From Cyclobacteriaceae bacterium (GTDB lineage Bacteria > Bacteroidota > Bacteroidia > Cytophagales > Cyclobacteriaceae): a stretch of 64,000 nucleotides of DNA. The position numbers were made by a program, and so were the translations under genes. The notes under the pieces are model-generated. The model made no database searches. It was not told where the DNA came from and saw nothing but the letters and a program-made list of their open reading frames with translations. Positions 26,049 to 35,808 of this stretch are shown piece by piece. The stretch spans positions 186,001 to 250,000 of the forward strand of contig JAEUUC010000010.1 in the NCBI GenBank assembly GCA_016787665.1. Reading direction: 5' to 3'. The stretch's first letter is position 1. Each line of letters starts with the position of its first letter.

Positions 26049-26056
26049 TAACTTTG
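26049..26056 (+). promoter_or_regulatory. Bacteroidota -7 promoter element
   Basis: TAACTTTG, exact consensus, 15 bases before the lemA ATG at 26072. Confidence 0.6.
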
Positions 26057-26071
26057 CAAAAAATTTGAATT

Positions 26072-26665
26072 ATGAATAAAGGGTTGATCGCAATCTTAAT
26101 CATCGTGGGCATCCTGGTGGTGTCGGTAGTCGGTTTCTTCCTGTGGGGTACTGGAGTATATGATAAAGCTATATTGGCGCAGGAGAACGTCAATGAAGCA
26201 TTTGCCAATGTGCAGGCTACGTATCAACGTAGAGCTGACCTAATTCCCAATTTGGTTGCTACCGTGAAAGAAGCTGCTGAAAACGAAAGGGGCATTCTTA
26301 CCTCGGTTACAGAGGCGCGGGCCGGCATTGTGAGTGCCAAAACACCCGAAGATCTTGAAATCGCTGGACGAAAAATCAATACCGCAATTAATCTTGCATT
26401 TGAGGCGTATCCTCAAATCCGTTCGACTGAAAATTTCCAAGAATTGCAATCGCAATTGGAAGGCACGGAAAACAGAATTAACGTGGCTCGCCAACGCTAC
26501 AATGAGACCGTGAAAGAGTACAACTCCTATGTTCGGGGGTTCTTTAAAAGAATGGCCTTGAATTTGTTTGGAGGTGGTGAGGACTTCAGCGTTCGCAAAG
26601 GCTTCGAAGCTGCTCCCGGATCAGAAAACGCACCCAGCGTGCAAGATGCATTCGATAAGAAATAA
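26072..26665 (+). CDS. LemA family protein
   Basis: A 197-residue membrane-anchored protein: one N-terminal transmembrane helix (about 4-26), then the LemA helical bundle with the signatures VNEAFANVQATYQRRADLIPNL split over 42-63, FQELQSQLEGTENRI and RQRYNETVKEYNSYVRGF. LemA proteins have an exposed helical domain and unknown biochemical activity, often co-occurring with TPM-domain proteins; no such partner is adjacent here. It is a single-gene unit flanked by its own -7 box and a terminator. Confidence 0.93.
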   Translation: MNKGLIAILIIVGILVVSVVGFFLWGTGVYDKAILAQENVNEAFANVQATYQRRADLIPNLVATVKEAAENERGILTSVTEARAGIVSAKTPEDLEIAGRKINTAINLAFEAYPQIRSTENFQELQSQLEGTENRINVARQRYNETVKEYNSYVRGFFKRMALNLFGGGEDFSVRKGFEAAPGSENAPSVQDAFDKK

Positions 26666-26695
26666 CTCCAGACAGACTTTCCTGATCACAAAAAC

Positions 26696-26717
26696 GCCCC
26701 GAGATCGGGGCATTTTT
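26696..26717. terminator. Bidirectional terminator between lemA and infB
   Basis: Stem GCCCCG (26696-26701) / CGGGGC (26706-26711) with AGAT loop, T tract on the plus side and an A-rich flank that gives T on the minus side. It can serve both convergent units. Confidence 0.85.
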
Positions 26718-26743
26718 ATTTTTTTTTTGAGGATTGTGATGCG

Positions 26744-29389
26744 TTACAAACTCTTCTTCACCTCACGCATTTCGTAACTCTCAATCACATCGCCTGGCTT
26801 GATGTCGTTGAAGTTTTCGATGCCCATACCACAATCAAAGCCTGATTTCACTTCGCTCGCATCGTCTTTAAAGCGCTTCAGCGAGTTCAACTTGCCGGCA
26901 TACACCACAATACCCTCGCGAATGAGGCGGATCGGGTTGTTGCGTTTGATGTAGCCATCGGTAACCATACAACCGGCCACCGTACCCACTTTGGAAATCT
27001 TGAATACATCGCGCACCTCCGCGTTGCCCACAATCACCTCTTCCATCTCCTTCTCCAACATACCCTCCATGGCGGCCTTCACATCGTTGATGGCGTCATA
27101 AATGATAGAGTACATGCGGATTTCAATTTCCTCGTTCTCGGCCAGCTTACGTGCCGAACCGGAGGGGCGAACCTGGAAGCCGACAATAATGGCATCGGAG
27201 GCTGAGGCCAACAACACATCCGATTCCGAAATCTGACCCACGGCCTTATGAATGATATTCACGGCCACTTTCTGGGTGGTGAGCTTCAGTAACGAATCGG
27301 AAAGCGCTTCCACGGAACCATCCACATCACCTTTGACAATGATGTTCAATTGCTTGAACGAACCAATCGCCAAACGTCTGCCAATTTCATCAAGTGTAAT
27401 ATGCTTCTTGGTACGAATGCTCTGCTCGCGCTGAATCTGGCTGCGTTTGTTGGCCACTTCGCGTGCTTCGCGGTCGGTTTCCACAACACTGAACTTTTCA
27501 CCCGCCTGCGGTGCACCATCAAGGCCTAATACCTGTACCGGAGTTGAGGGGCCGGCCTCCTTAATTCTCTTACCGGTATCGTCATACATGGCTTTGACAC
27601 GGCCATAGTTGGAACCGGCCAGCATGATGTCACCGATCTTCAACGTACCGGCCTGCACCATAACCGTGGCCACATAGCCGCGACCTTTATCCAGCGATGC
27701 TTCAATGATAGAACCTACGGCTGGTTTCTCGGGGTTAGCCTTCAGGTTGAGGATTTCGGCTTCCAGTAATACTTTTTCCAGCAGCTCGTCAATTCCCTTT
27801 CCGGTCTTGGCCGAAATCTCCTGAACCTGGTACTTTCCACCCCAGTCCTCCACCAGGATGTTGATCTTCGACAGTGACTCCCGCACTTTCTGAGGGTTTG
27901 CGGTCGGCTTATCTACTTTATTGATGGCGATGACAATCGGAACACCGGCCACCTGGGCGTGATTAATAGCTTCCTTGGTTTGTGGCATCACATCATCGTC
28001 AGCGGCAACCACAATAATGGCAACATCCGTGAGCTTAGCTCCCCGCGCACGCATGGCGGTGAAGGCTTCATGGCCCGGGGTATCGAGGAAGGCAATTTTG
28101 TTTCCGCTCTTCGTAGTTACATCGTAGGCTCCGATGTGCTGCGTAATTCCGCCCGCTTCCTGAGCCGTTACTTTTGTATTTCGAATGTAGTCCAGCAATG
28201 ATGTCTTACCGTGGTCAACGTGACCCATGATGGTGACAATGGGCGCGCGCGGTGACTGATTCTCCTCGCTCTCCTTTTCAACCACTTCTTCGGTGTCCTC
28301 CTCGGTCGAGGTGAACTGCACATCGTATCCAAACTCATCGGCAATTACCGTGATGGCTTCAGCATCGAGGCGCTGGTTGATGGACACAAACATGCCCAAA
28401 CCCATGCAGGTTGAAATCACATCGTTCACCGACACATTCATCAGCGAAGCAAGGTCATTTGCCGAAATGAATTCCGTTACCTTCAGTGTTTTCGATTGCT
28501 CCTGCTCCTGCTGGATGCGCTCTTCCTGTGCTTCAAAATTGGCCTGCCGCTTCTCTTTGCGGTACTTCGCACCGGACTGAAACTTCCGCTGTCCACCGCT
28601 CAAACGGGCCAGTGTAGCGCGGATCTTATCCTGAATTTCCTTTTCAGAAGGCTCCTCCTTCTGCACGCGGGGCGGCAAAGGGCGCTGCCCGGGGCGGTTA
28701 CGCTGGTTGCTTTCGCCAGCGGGTATGCGCTTGCGCGGACGCTTCTTCTTCTCGTCCGAACTATCCTCTTCCTTCTTGCGCTCAGCGGGCAGTTCGATGC
28801 GATCGAGCACCTTCAGGCCCTGAAGCTTATCTGCCTTCGCTTTGATCAACTCTTGTTCCACCGGCTGCGGTTTCTCGGCCACCACCGGCTTTACATCCTT
28901 TTCTTTCTCGGTAACCTTCTCTTTTTCTTTCTCCGGCTTAACTTCGGCAACCGGAGCCTCCTCCGCTTTCTTCTTATCGAGTTCAATCTTGCCGACTACC
29001 CGAATGCCTTCGAGCTTCGGTTTCTCGCGCTCAACCTTCTCGGGCTTAGGCTCCTCGCGGGGCTTCACAATTTCTTTCGAGCCCAGGTTCTTAATCAGAA
29101 TACGCTCATCCTCCTCCGCCTTTTTCCGATGCGCCTCGGCTGTCTCGGTGGCCACCATCACCTGGTCGCTGTGCTTCACACCAATGGAAAGGTGAGAGGC
29201 TTCCAGTTTCTCCGAGGCTGAAGACGCATACTCCCGGGAAAGCAGGGCAAATTGCTCCGCAGTAAGCTTCGCATTGGGATTGTTCTCCACCTTGAAGCCC
29301 TTTTTTTCGAGGAACTCCAGAATGGTCGTATGGCCCACGTTCAGCTTGCGGGAAGCCTGCCCCAGTCGTATCGATTTTTCTTCAGCCAT
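26744..29389 (-). CDS. infB: Translation initiation factor IF-2
   Basis: IF-2 is the GTPase that brings initiator tRNA to the ribosome. The 881-residue protein has an N-terminal helical IF2-N domain, a long charged K/E/P-rich linker (about 85-300), a second IF2-N region (about 305-365), the G domain with P-loop GHVDHGKT (389-396), DTPGHE and NKVD, and C-terminal beta-barrel domains. ATG 29389 is preferred over a TTG two codons upstream because [11 protein letters not shown] matches the usual Bacteroidota start. It is the last gene of the rimP-nusA-infB operon and ends at the bidirectional terminator. Confidence 0.97.
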   Translation of the reverse strand: MAEEKSIRLGQASRKLNVGHTTILEFLEKKGFKVENNPNAKLTAEQFALLSREYASSASEKLEASHLSIGVKHSDQVMVATETAEAHRKKAEEDERILIKNLGSKEIVKPREEPKPEKVEREKPKLEGIRVVGKIELDKKKAEEAPVAEVKPEKEKEKVTEKEKDVKPVVAEKPQPVEQELIKAKADKLQGLKVLDRIELPAERKKEEDSSDEKKKRPRKRIPAGESNQRNRPGQRPLPPRVQKEEPSEKEIQDKIRATLARLSGGQRKFQSGAKYRKEKRQANFEAQEERIQQEQEQSKTLKVTEFISANDLASLMNVSVNDVISTCMGLGMFVSINQRLDAEAITVIADEFGYDVQFTSTEEDTEEVVEKESEENQSPRAPIVTIMGHVDHGKTSLLDYIRNTKVTAQEAGGITQHIGAYDVTTKSGNKIAFLDTPGHEAFTAMRARGAKLTDVAIIVVAADDDVMPQTKEAINHAQVAGVPIVIAINKVDKPTANPQKVRESLSKINILVEDWGGKYQVQEISAKTGKGIDELLEKVLLEAEILNLKANPEKPAVGSIIEASLDKGRGYVATVMVQAGTLKIGDIMLAGSNYGRVKAMYDDTGKRIKEAGPSTPVQVLGLDGAPQAGEKFSVVETDREAREVANKRSQIQREQSIRTKKHITLDEIGRRLAIGSFKQLNIIVKGDVDGSVEALSDSLLKLTTQKVAVNIIHKAVGQISESDVLLASASDAIIVGFQVRPSGSARKLAENEEIEIRMYSIIYDAINDVKAAMEGMLEKEMEEVIVGNAEVRDVFKISKVGTVAGCMVTDGYIKRNNPIRLIREGIVVYAGKLNSLKRFKDDASEVKSGFDCGMGIENFNDIKPGDVIESYEMREVKKSL

Positions 29390-29441
29390 GCTCAAATATG
29401 TCGTGTTATTTCCGGATTTCGCCTGTTTTGGCGGTTAATTC

Positions 29442-30698
29442 TTATTCAAATTCCTTACGTAAGATCGTTAATACGTTCTCCACGGTTTCCTCTTCCAGGT
29501 CGGTTCTGCGCACCAGTTCTTCCTTGCTGAGCGCGAGGACACTCTTGGCCGAATCCAAACCGATGCGCTTGAGCTCATCAATCACCCAGCTCTCCACTTC
29601 ATCGCTGAACTCATCCAAATCCACATCTTCTTCCTGCTGTTGGCCATCCAATTCGCGGAACACATCGATTTCGTAACCCACCAACCGGCTGGCTAACTTG
29701 ATGTTGAGGCCGCCCTTACCGATGGCCAACGACACCTGGTCGGGTTTCAGGTGTACCTGCACACGCCCGTTTTCTTTATCGATTTTGATGCTGGTGATCT
29801 TGGCCGGGCTTAACGCGCGCTGGATGAACAGCTCCAGATTCTCCGTATAGTTGATTACGTCAATGTTCTCATTCTGAAGTTCGCGCACAATGGCGTGAAT
29901 CCGAGAGCCTTTCATACCCACACAGGCGCCTACCGGGTCAATGCGGTCATCATAGGATTCTACGGCCACTTTGGCGCGTTCGCCCGGCTCGCGCACCGCC
30001 TTCTTGATGGTAATCAGGCCATCGTAAACCTCCGGAACCTCCTGCTCGAACAAGCGCTCCAGAAAAACAGGCGAAGTGCGGGACAGAATGATCTTTGGAT
30101 TGCCGTTGACCATTTCCACCTTGTGTACAATCGCTCGCACGTTCTCGCCTTTGCGGTAGCGATCTTTGGGAATCTGCTCGCTCCGGGGAATCGCGATTTC
30201 ATTACCCTCTCCATCGATGAGCAGCACTTCCTTGCTCAATACCTGATACACTTCACCGGTGATGATTTCACCTACAATGTCCTTGTACTTCTGATACAAA
30301 ACATCCTTCTCCAGATCTTTTACTTTCTGGATCAGCGTTTGGCGGGCTGTGGTCACGGCTCTGCGGCCAAAATGCTCAATACCGATTTGCTCGGTCACTT
30401 CCTCGCCTACTTCAAAATCAGGTTCAATTTTCCGCGCCTCACTCAGGCTGATCTTATCATGATCCCAAATGTCCTCGGAGTCATCGTCTACAATCTCCCG
30501 AATCCGGTAAATCTCCAGGTCTCCTTTATCCGCGTTCACGATGATATCGAAGTTGTCATCCGTGACATACTTTTTCTTGATCATCGTACGAAACACATCT
30601 TCCAGGATGCGGATCATCGTAGGGCGATCAATGTTCTTTTGCTTCGCGAAGTCGGCAAACGACTCGATCAGCGTTGCGGTATCCATGGTTGGCGTCAT
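29442..30698 (-). CDS. nusA: Transcription termination/antitermination factor NusA
   Basis: NusA binds RNA polymerase and RNA and modulates pausing, termination and antitermination. The 418-residue protein has the N-terminal polymerase-binding domain (about 1-130), an S1 domain (about 135-200) and KH domains (about 230-345, with VGACVGMKGSRIHAIVREL and SLAIGKGGLNIKLAS), followed by an acidic segment and a helix-hairpin-like C-terminus. The first ATG (30698) overlaps the rimP stop as ATGA; ATG 30686 (MDTATLIESF) is a good alternative. Order and direction match the conserved rimP-nusA-infB operon. Confidence 0.96.
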   Translation of the reverse strand: MTPTMDTATLIESFADFAKQKNIDRPTMIRILEDVFRTMIKKKYVTDDNFDIIVNADKGDLEIYRIREIVDDDSEDIWDHDKISLSEARKIEPDFEVGEEVTEQIGIEHFGRRAVTTARQTLIQKVKDLEKDVLYQKYKDIVGEIITGEVYQVLSKEVLLIDGEGNEIAIPRSEQIPKDRYRKGENVRAIVHKVEMVNGNPKIILSRTSPVFLERLFEQEVPEVYDGLITIKKAVREPGERAKVAVESYDDRIDPVGACVGMKGSRIHAIVRELQNENIDVINYTENLELFIQRALSPAKITSIKIDKENGRVQVHLKPDQVSLAIGKGGLNIKLASRLVGYEIDVFRELDGQQQEEDVDLDEFSDEVESWVIDELKRIGLDSAKSVLALSKEELVRRTDLEEETVENVLTILRKEFE

Positions 30699-31162
30699 TT
30701 GAACGAAACGGTTACAGTTGTTTTATCAATTTCTGAAAATGGTATTTCAATTTTTTGCTCCATTGCCTTTTTGCCGCTTCCCTCGGTGTAGGTTAGCGCA
30801 ATCCCTGCCTCCGACACGGATTGCAGCACGCCACGGGCAATGCTCTTGTCGGTGCGGGTGACTTTAACACTGCGGCCAATATTTTTTTTGTACTGGCGGG
30901 CCATCCGAAGCGGCTGGTCTACCCCGGGTGAAGAAACTTCCAGGGTGAACCCGGTGGCATAGATGTTTTCCTGATCCAGTTTTTCGGCCAGCCTGCGGCT
31001 GATTTCGGCACAATCGTCAATGGTCAGTCCATGGTCGCCATCGGCCCAAACGATGATTTTGGGCGGATTTTGGCGCTCCGCCACGTGTACGCCCACCAAA
31101 AAGTGGGAGTCGTTCGCCAGGCTGGCTTGTGCCAATTGTTCGATTTTTTGTTTTACGTCCAT
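30695..31162 (-). CDS. rimP: Ribosome maturation factor RimP
   Basis: RimP helps mature the 30S subunit. The 155-residue protein shows the usual N-terminal alpha/beta domain and the conserved segment DDCAEISRRLAEKLD followed by YTLEVSSPGVDQPL-like sequence (here FTLEVSSPGVDQPL), then an SH3-like C-terminal domain. The start at 31162 (MDVKQKIEQ) is chosen because the upstream in-frame part runs through the leader hairpin and the promoter at 31230-31237, and matches no RimP. The stop overlaps the nusA start by 4 bp. Confidence 0.94.
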   Translation of the reverse strand: MDVKQKIEQLAQASLANDSHFLVGVHVAERQNPPKIIVWADGDHGLTIDDCAEISRRLAEKLDQENIYATGFTLEVSSPGVDQPLRMARQYKKNIGRSVKVTRTDKSIARGVLQSVSEAGIALTYTEGSGKKAMEQKIEIPFSEIDKTTVTVSFK

Positions 31163-31178
31163 CAGGTCTATACAAACA

Positions 31179-31204
31179 AAGAGGGGACTTTTTAGTCCCC
31201 TCTT
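31179..31204 (-). promoter_or_regulatory. Attenuator-like hairpin in the rimP-nusA-infB leader
   Basis: An 11-bp perfect inverted repeat, core GAGGGGACT / AGTCCCCTC (31181-31189 / 31194-31202), with a 4-base loop. On the minus strand it is followed by TTTGTTTGT, giving the look of an intrinsic terminator between the -7 box (31230-31237) and the rimP ATG. It could attenuate the operon; NusA is a natural candidate for feedback. Confidence 0.6.
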
Positions 31205-31229
31205 ATCAGTTTTCGATATGAAAGTGACA

Positions 31230-31237
31230 CAAAGGTA
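31230..31237 (-). promoter_or_regulatory. Bacteroidota -7 element of the rimP-nusA-infB operon
   Basis: Minus-strand TACCTTTG, exact consensus, 67 bases upstream of the rimP ATG; the leader contains the hairpin at 31179-31204. Confidence 0.65.
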
Positions 31238-31293
31238 ATGCATTTTTGCGTTCAAGTCAAAGTGCCCTGCGCAGCAGCCCGGGGCCTCCGCGT

Positions 31294-32328
31294 ATGATGA
31301 AAAAACTTCTTCGATTCTCTCTCGTGTTTGCCGTTTTGGCTTCGCTAGCGCTGCTCAATGGCTGCGGCCCTAAGGATTCGGGGCAAAAGCCCGCAGTTGA
31401 AAAACCACTGGTGCAGGCACCCCCGTTTTCGGCTGATTCCGCTTTTCAGTTCGTGAAAGATCAGGTCGGCTTTGGTCCGCGCATACCCAATTCTCCTGCG
31501 CACCGTAAGGCGGGTGACTATATGATCGAGCAGTTAAAGAAATTCGGTGCCACGGTAACCGTGCAGGCATTTGAGGCCACTACCTATGACGGTCAGCGGT
31601 TAGCCTTACGCAACATCATCGGAAGTTATTTTCCGGAGAGGCAAAAACGAATCTTGCTGGCCGCCCATTGGGATACACGGCCCTTTGCGGATAAGGATGA
31701 AAACCCGGCAGCAAAGTTTGATGGAGCCAATGACGGGGCCAGTGGCGTTGCCGTTTTATTGGAAATGGCGCGGGCGCTGCAAGCCGGACAACCTCCGGCC
31801 GTGGGTGTCGATATCATTTTTTTCGATGGAGAAGATTGGGGCCACGATACCGAAACCTGGGATAAGATAGGCAAAGGCAAGCCGGCCAACTTCCCCTTAC
31901 CGCCCGGCCTGGATTCATGGTGGTGCCTCGGTTCGCAGCACTGGAGCAAGAACAAACACAAACCTAACTACTCGGCCTACTACGGCATTTTGCTGGATAT
32001 GGTGGGAGCTAAGAATTCTCACTTCTTCAAAGAGGGCGTTTCGATGCAATATGCTCCGGCCGTCACCAACAAGATTTGGAAAACGGCTTCACAGCTGGGG
32101 TACAGCAGCCTTTTCGTGAATCGGGAAGTCGCAGGCATTACGGATGATCACGTGTTTGTGAATGAAATTGGAAAGATTCCAATGGTTGATATTGTGCATT
32201 ACGACCCTGCACTCGGCTTTTTTGGTGATTACCATCACCGGACCAAGGACAATCTCGAGCTGATCAGTCCGGAAACGCTGGAAGCGGTTGGTCGTGTATT
32301 ACTCGCGGTGATTTACAGTGAAGAGTAG
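31294..32328 (+). CDS. M28-fold glutaminyl-peptide cyclotransferase-like lipoprotein
   Basis: A 344-residue lipoprotein (lipobox LLNGC, Cys24) of the M28 zinc fold. Metal ligands are visible in AAHWDTRP (His125), GANDGASG (Asp147), FFDGED (Glu180) and a C-terminal histidine in GDYHHRTKD. The phrase FGPRIPNSPAHRKAGDYM and the WWCLGSQHW insert match bacterial type II glutaminyl cyclases, which convert N-terminal Gln of exported proteins to pyroglutamate in Bacteroidota. A plain aminopeptidase is the alternative. ATG 31294 is chosen from the signal peptide; a longer upstream start overlaps the divergent rimP leader. Its stop is 1 bp from the convergent rfbB stop. Confidence 0.85.
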   Translation: MMKKLLRFSLVFAVLASLALLNGCGPKDSGQKPAVEKPLVQAPPFSADSAFQFVKDQVGFGPRIPNSPAHRKAGDYMIEQLKKFGATVTVQAFEATTYDGQRLALRNIIGSYFPERQKRILLAAHWDTRPFADKDENPAAKFDGANDGASGVAVLLEMARALQAGQPPAVGVDIIFFDGEDWGHDTETWDKIGKGKPANFPLPPGLDSWWCLGSQHWSKNKHKPNYSAYYGILLDMVGAKNSHFFKEGVSMQYAPAVTNKIWKTASQLGYSSLFVNREVAGITDDHVFVNEIGKIPMVDIVHYDPALGFFGDYHHRTKDNLELISPETLEAVGRVLLAVIYSEE

Positions 32329-32329
32329 T

Positions 32330-33388
32330 TCAGCGGCCGGCATACATGCTTTCGTAGTATTGCCGGTAATCCCCGGACGTTACGTGCCTGAGCCATTCCG
32401 CATTAGCCAGATACCAATCCACCGTTTGATCCAGACCGGTGGGGAAGTCTACCGAAGGCTGCCAGCCCAATTCAGTTTGCAACTTGGAAGAGTCAATAGC
32501 ATAACGCAAGTCGTGGCCAGGCCGGTCAGTCACGTAGGTAATCAACCTGGCCGAAGTACCGGGGTCACGCTTTAGTTTGCGATCCATCACCTCGCACAAC
32601 AGGTGAACGAGGTCGATGTTCTTCCACTCGTTGTTGCCGCCAATATTATAGACTTCGCCCACACGCCCGCGATGGTAAATCACATCAATGGCGCGGGCAT
32701 GGTCCTTTACAAAAAGCCAGTCGCGCACATTCTCGCCTTTTCCATACACCGGCAAGGGCTTGTTGTTGATGATGTTGTTGATCATCAGAGGAATCAACTT
32801 TTCGGGAAAGTGATTGGGCCCGTAGTTGTTTGAACAGCGGCTGATAAGGACCGGCATGCCATTCGTGTTGGCAAAAGCCTGCACAAACTGATCGCTGGCC
32901 GCTTTGGATGCCGAATAGGGTGAGCGGGGATCAAGCGGTGTCTGCTCGGTAAAAAAACCCCCGTGCTCGACCGATCCATACACCTCATCGGTGGAGATGT
33001 GATAAAAGCGATGGCCGCGGAAATCAGATTTCCACTGATTACGCGCAGCAGTCAACAAGTTTACCGTGCCCACTACGTTAGTGAGAATAAATTCGGTTGG
33101 TTGCTCCAGCGAGCGATCCACGTGCGACTCAGCCGCAAGGTGAATGACACCCTCGAAAGAATACCTGGAAAATACTTCGTTAAGAAACGACAGATCGCGA
33201 ATGTCGCCCCGCACAAAGGTGTAGTTTGGTTTCTGCTCAATGTCGCGCAGGTTCTCCAGATTGCCCGCATACGTGAGGGCATCCAGATTGACAATCCGGT
33301 AATCCGGGTATTGATTGACAAAGAGGCGCACAACGTGCGAACCAATAAATCCGGCTCCCCCGGTGATCAGAATGGTGCGTTCAGCCAT
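32330..33388 (-). CDS. rfbB: dTDP-glucose 4,6-dehydratase
   Basis: Converts dTDP-glucose to dTDP-4-keto-6-deoxyglucose, the precursor of rhamnose and other deoxysugars. The 352-residue extended SDR has the NAD-binding GGAGFIGSH (10-18), the active-site STDEVYGS (132-139) with the family Asp-Glu pair, and YSASK (Tyr158/Lys162). It is the third gene of the ugd-uxs-rfbB run, its start directly abutting the uxs stop. rmlA, rmlC and rmlD, usual partners in rhamnose synthesis, are not adjacent, so the sugar made from this intermediate is unknown. Confidence 0.94.
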   Translation of the reverse strand: MAERTILITGGAGFIGSHVVRLFVNQYPDYRIVNLDALTYAGNLENLRDIEQKPNYTFVRGDIRDLSFLNEVFSRYSFEGVIHLAAESHVDRSLEQPTEFILTNVVGTVNLLTAARNQWKSDFRGHRFYHISTDEVYGSVEHGGFFTEQTPLDPRSPYSASKAASDQFVQAFANTNGMPVLISRCSNNYGPNHFPEKLIPLMINNIINNKPLPVYGKGENVRDWLFVKDHARAIDVIYHRGRVGEVYNIGGNNEWKNIDLVHLLCEVMDRKLKRDPGTSARLITYVTDRPGHDLRYAIDSSKLQTELGWQPSVDFPTGLDQTVDWYLANAEWLRHVTSGDYRQYYESMYAGR

Positions 33389-34378
33389 TTAGCGAATGTA
33401 GTTTTCAAAGTTTTTGTGGTCGCGCTGATAGAGCAAATCCTTCGGCAGCGACTTAAAATATTCGTAGGTGATTTTCAATCCCTCTGCCCGCGATACCTTC
33501 GGCTGCCAATTCAGGATTTGACGTGCCTTGCGAATATCCGGTTGCCGTTGCTTGGGGTCATCTTTGGGCAATGGTTGATAGATTACTTTTTGTGTGGTGC
33601 CCGTCAGTTTCACAATCTCTTCCGCAAATTCGCGAATCGTAATCTCGTCTGGATTGCCGATGTTCATCGGCTGAACGTAATCACTTAACAAGAGACGGTA
33701 GATACCATCCACGAGATCGTCTACGTAACAGAACGACCGTGTTTGCGATCCGTCTCCAAACACGGTCAGGTCTTCACCGCGCAAAGCCTGGCCAATGAAA
33801 GCCGGCAGCACGCGTCCGTCATTGAGGCGCATGCGCGGGCCATAGGTATTAAAGATGCGCACGATGCGCGTATCCAACCCGTGAAAGGTGTGGTAGGCCA
33901 TGGTGATGGCCTCTTGAAATCGCTTCGCCTCATCATATACTCCGCGGGGGCCCACCGGGTTTACGTTGCCATAATACTCTTCGGGTTGGGGGTGCACCGT
34001 AGGGTCACCATATACTTCTGAGGTTGAGGCCACGATGATTCGCGCTTTCTTGGCGCGCGCCAGGCCAAGCAAGTTGTGGGTGCCCAGCGACCCGACTTTA
34101 AGCGTCTGGATCGGAATTTTCAAATAGTCGATCGGGCTGGCAGGCGAAGCAAAGTGCAAAATGTATTTGAGCTCGCCCGGCACATGCACAAACTTGGAGA
34201 CATCGTGGTGGTAAAATTCAAAATCTTCGCGCTTGAAGAGATGCTCGATGTTGCGCAAGTCACCGGTAATGAGATTGTCCATGCCCACTACGTGATAACC
34301 TTCTTTGAGAAAGCGATCACACAGATGCGATCCCAGAAAGCCGGCTGCCCCGGTGATTAAAACTCTTTCGCGTGCCAT
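33389..34378 (-). CDS. UDP-glucuronate decarboxylase (UDP-xylose synthase)
   Basis: An extended SDR of 329 residues that converts UDP-glucuronate to UDP-xylose. The start [17 protein letters not shown] binds [19 protein letters not shown] (79-94) is diagnostic of UXS proteins, STSEVYGDP and YDEAK (Tyr148/Lys152) form the active site, and the arginine in [18 protein letters not shown] helps decarboxylation. It lies 1 bp downstream of ugd, which supplies its substrate, and directly before rfbB. Together these genes feed surface polysaccharide synthesis. Confidence 0.92.
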   Translation of the reverse strand: MARERVLITGAAGFLGSHLCDRFLKEGYHVVGMDNLITGDLRNIEHLFKREDFEFYHHDVSKFVHVPGELKYILHFASPASPIDYLKIPIQTLKVGSLGTHNLLGLARAKKARIIVASTSEVYGDPTVHPQPEEYYGNVNPVGPRGVYDEAKRFQEAITMAYHTFHGLDTRIVRIFNTYGPRMRLNDGRVLPAFIGQALRGEDLTVFGDGSQTRSFCYVDDLVDGIYRLLLSDYVQPMNIGNPDEITIREFAEEIVKLTGTTQKVIYQPLPKDDPKQRQPDIRKARQILNWQPKVSRAEGLKITYEYFKSLPKDLLYQRDHKNFENYIR

Positions 34379-34379
34379 G

Positions 34380-35687
34380 TCAAACAGTTTGTCGGCCTAT
34401 GCTGATGTAGCGATACCCCAACTCCCGGATATCACTCGGCTCGTATAGGTTACGACCATCAAAAATCACTTTATTCTTCAGTAGTTTACCTAACCGGTCA
34501 AAGTCGGGCGTACGGAACTCCGGCCACTCCGTTGCAATGAAGAGGGCATCCGCTCCATCGGCAGCCGAATATGGGTCTTCGTGAAAGGTAATGCGGTTGC
34601 CCAGCACCTTCTTCACGTTTTCCATCGCCTCCGGATCATGCGCACGAACCACTGCTCCTGCATTTAAAAACTCCTCGATGTTGTATAACGCGGGCGCCTC
34701 ACGGATGTCATCGGTATGCGGTTTAAACGATAAGCCCCATACGGCAATCACTTTTCCAGCCAGGTTGTTATTGAAAAATTTTTTCAGCTCCGGCACCAAC
34801 TTGGTCTTCATGCCGTGGTTTACGTCAATGACCGAGCGCAGAATGCGGAAGTCATAATCCGATTCCTGAGCCGACTTGGCCAGGGCTTGCACATCTTTTG
34901 GAAAACAACTGCCCCCATACCCGATACCGGGGAAAAGAAAGCGTTTGCCAATACGGCTGTCCGTGCCAATACCCTTGCGCACATCATCTACATTGGCCCC
35001 CAGCCGCTCGCAGAGATTTGCAATCTCATTCATGAATGTAATCTTGGTTGCCAGAAAGGCATTAGCGGCATATTTGGTGAGTTCGGCTGAACGCTCTTCC
35101 ATGAAAATGATCGGATTCCCCTGCCGAACAAACGGGTTGTAGAGCGCTTCCATTACCTTGCGCGCCCGGGGCGAAGAGGTGCCCACCACTACCCGCTCGG
35201 GCTTCATGAAATCTTCCACCGCTACACCCTCACGCAAAAACTCGGGATTCGACACCACATCGAACTCGGCCTTTGCGCGCGCTGCAATGCGGGACTTCAC
35301 CTTTTCGGCTGTGCCGACCGGCACGGTGCTCTTGTCCACTACTACCGTATAGTCCTTCAACAGGGGCCCTAGGTCATCAGCCACTTTGAGAACGTATTTC
35401 AAATCGGCAGAACCATCCTCGCCTTGGGGCGTAGGCAGTGCCAGGAAAATCACCTTGGCTCCTTCAATGCCCTCGGCCAGACTCGTGGTGAAAAAGAGGC
35501 GGCCTTGTTTTACGTTACGCTCAAACAGAAGTTCAAGCCCGGGTTCATAAATCGTGACTTGTCCGCCCTGCAACTTCCTCACTTTTTCCGCATCGATATC
35601 AACACAGGTTACGGTGTTTCCGGTTTCGGCAAAACACGTCCCGGTCACAAGCCCGACATAACCGGTTCCGACAACTGCAATCTTCAT
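34380..35687 (-). CDS. ugd: UDP-glucose 6-dehydrogenase
   Basis: Oxidises UDP-glucose twice to UDP-glucuronate. The 435-residue protein has the N-terminal NAD site [18 protein letters not shown] (6-23), the linker [13 protein letters not shown], the invariant EFLREG and the catalytic cysteine in [12 protein letters not shown] (Cys261), then the UDP-binding C-terminal domain with [17 protein letters not shown]. It is the first gene of the three-gene nucleotide-sugar operon, with an exact minus-strand -7 box 21 bases upstream (35709-35716). No glycosyltransferases or capsule export genes are present in the window. Confidence 0.96.
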   Translation of the reverse strand: MKIAVVGTGYVGLVTGTCFAETGNTVTCVDIDAEKVRKLQGGQVTIYEPGLELLFERNVKQGRLFFTTSLAEGIEGAKVIFLALPTPQGEDGSADLKYVLKVADDLGPLLKDYTVVVDKSTVPVGTAEKVKSRIAARAKAEFDVVSNPEFLREGVAVEDFMKPERVVVGTSSPRARKVMEALYNPFVRQGNPIIFMEERSAELTKYAANAFLATKITFMNEIANLCERLGANVDDVRKGIGTDSRIGKRFLFPGIGYGGSCFPKDVQALAKSAQESDYDFRILRSVIDVNHGMKTKLVPELKKFFNNNLAGKVIAVWGLSFKPHTDDIREAPALYNIEEFLNAGAVVRAHDPEAMENVKKVLGNRITFHEDPYSAADGADALFIATEWPEFRTPDFDRLGKLLKNKVIFDGRNLYEPSDIRELGYRYISIGRQTV

Positions 35688-35708
35688 GACTTGAACTTAA
35701 CTAGCCGG

Positions 35709-35716
35709 CAAAAATA
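35709..35716 (-). promoter_or_regulatory. Bacteroidota -7 element of the ugd operon
   Basis: Minus-strand TATTTTTG, exact TAnnTTTG match, 21 bases before the ugd ATG. Confidence 0.6.
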
Positions 35717-35780
35717 AGCCATTCTACCCTTGAAACCCGCTATCAGCCGTGTTTAATTAGCAAACTAACATTCGTATGTA

Positions 35781-35788
35781 TACCTTTG
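35781..35788 (+). promoter_or_regulatory. Bacteroidota -7 promoter element
   Basis: TACCTTTG, exact match. It lies inside the longest possible reading frame of the acyl-CoA dehydrogenase, which argues for the start at 35809, 20 bases downstream. Confidence 0.6.
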
Positions 35789-35808
35789 TCTCCCCTATTC
35801 CCACAACA

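Noticed and set aside
28496..29221. 241-codon leucine-rich antisense frame in infB
   Set aside because: It mirrors the K/E-rich linker of IF-2, so leucine richness is an artefact.
29895..30791. 298-codon antisense frame in nusA
   Set aside because: Mirror of the coding strand; no promoter or recognisable domain.
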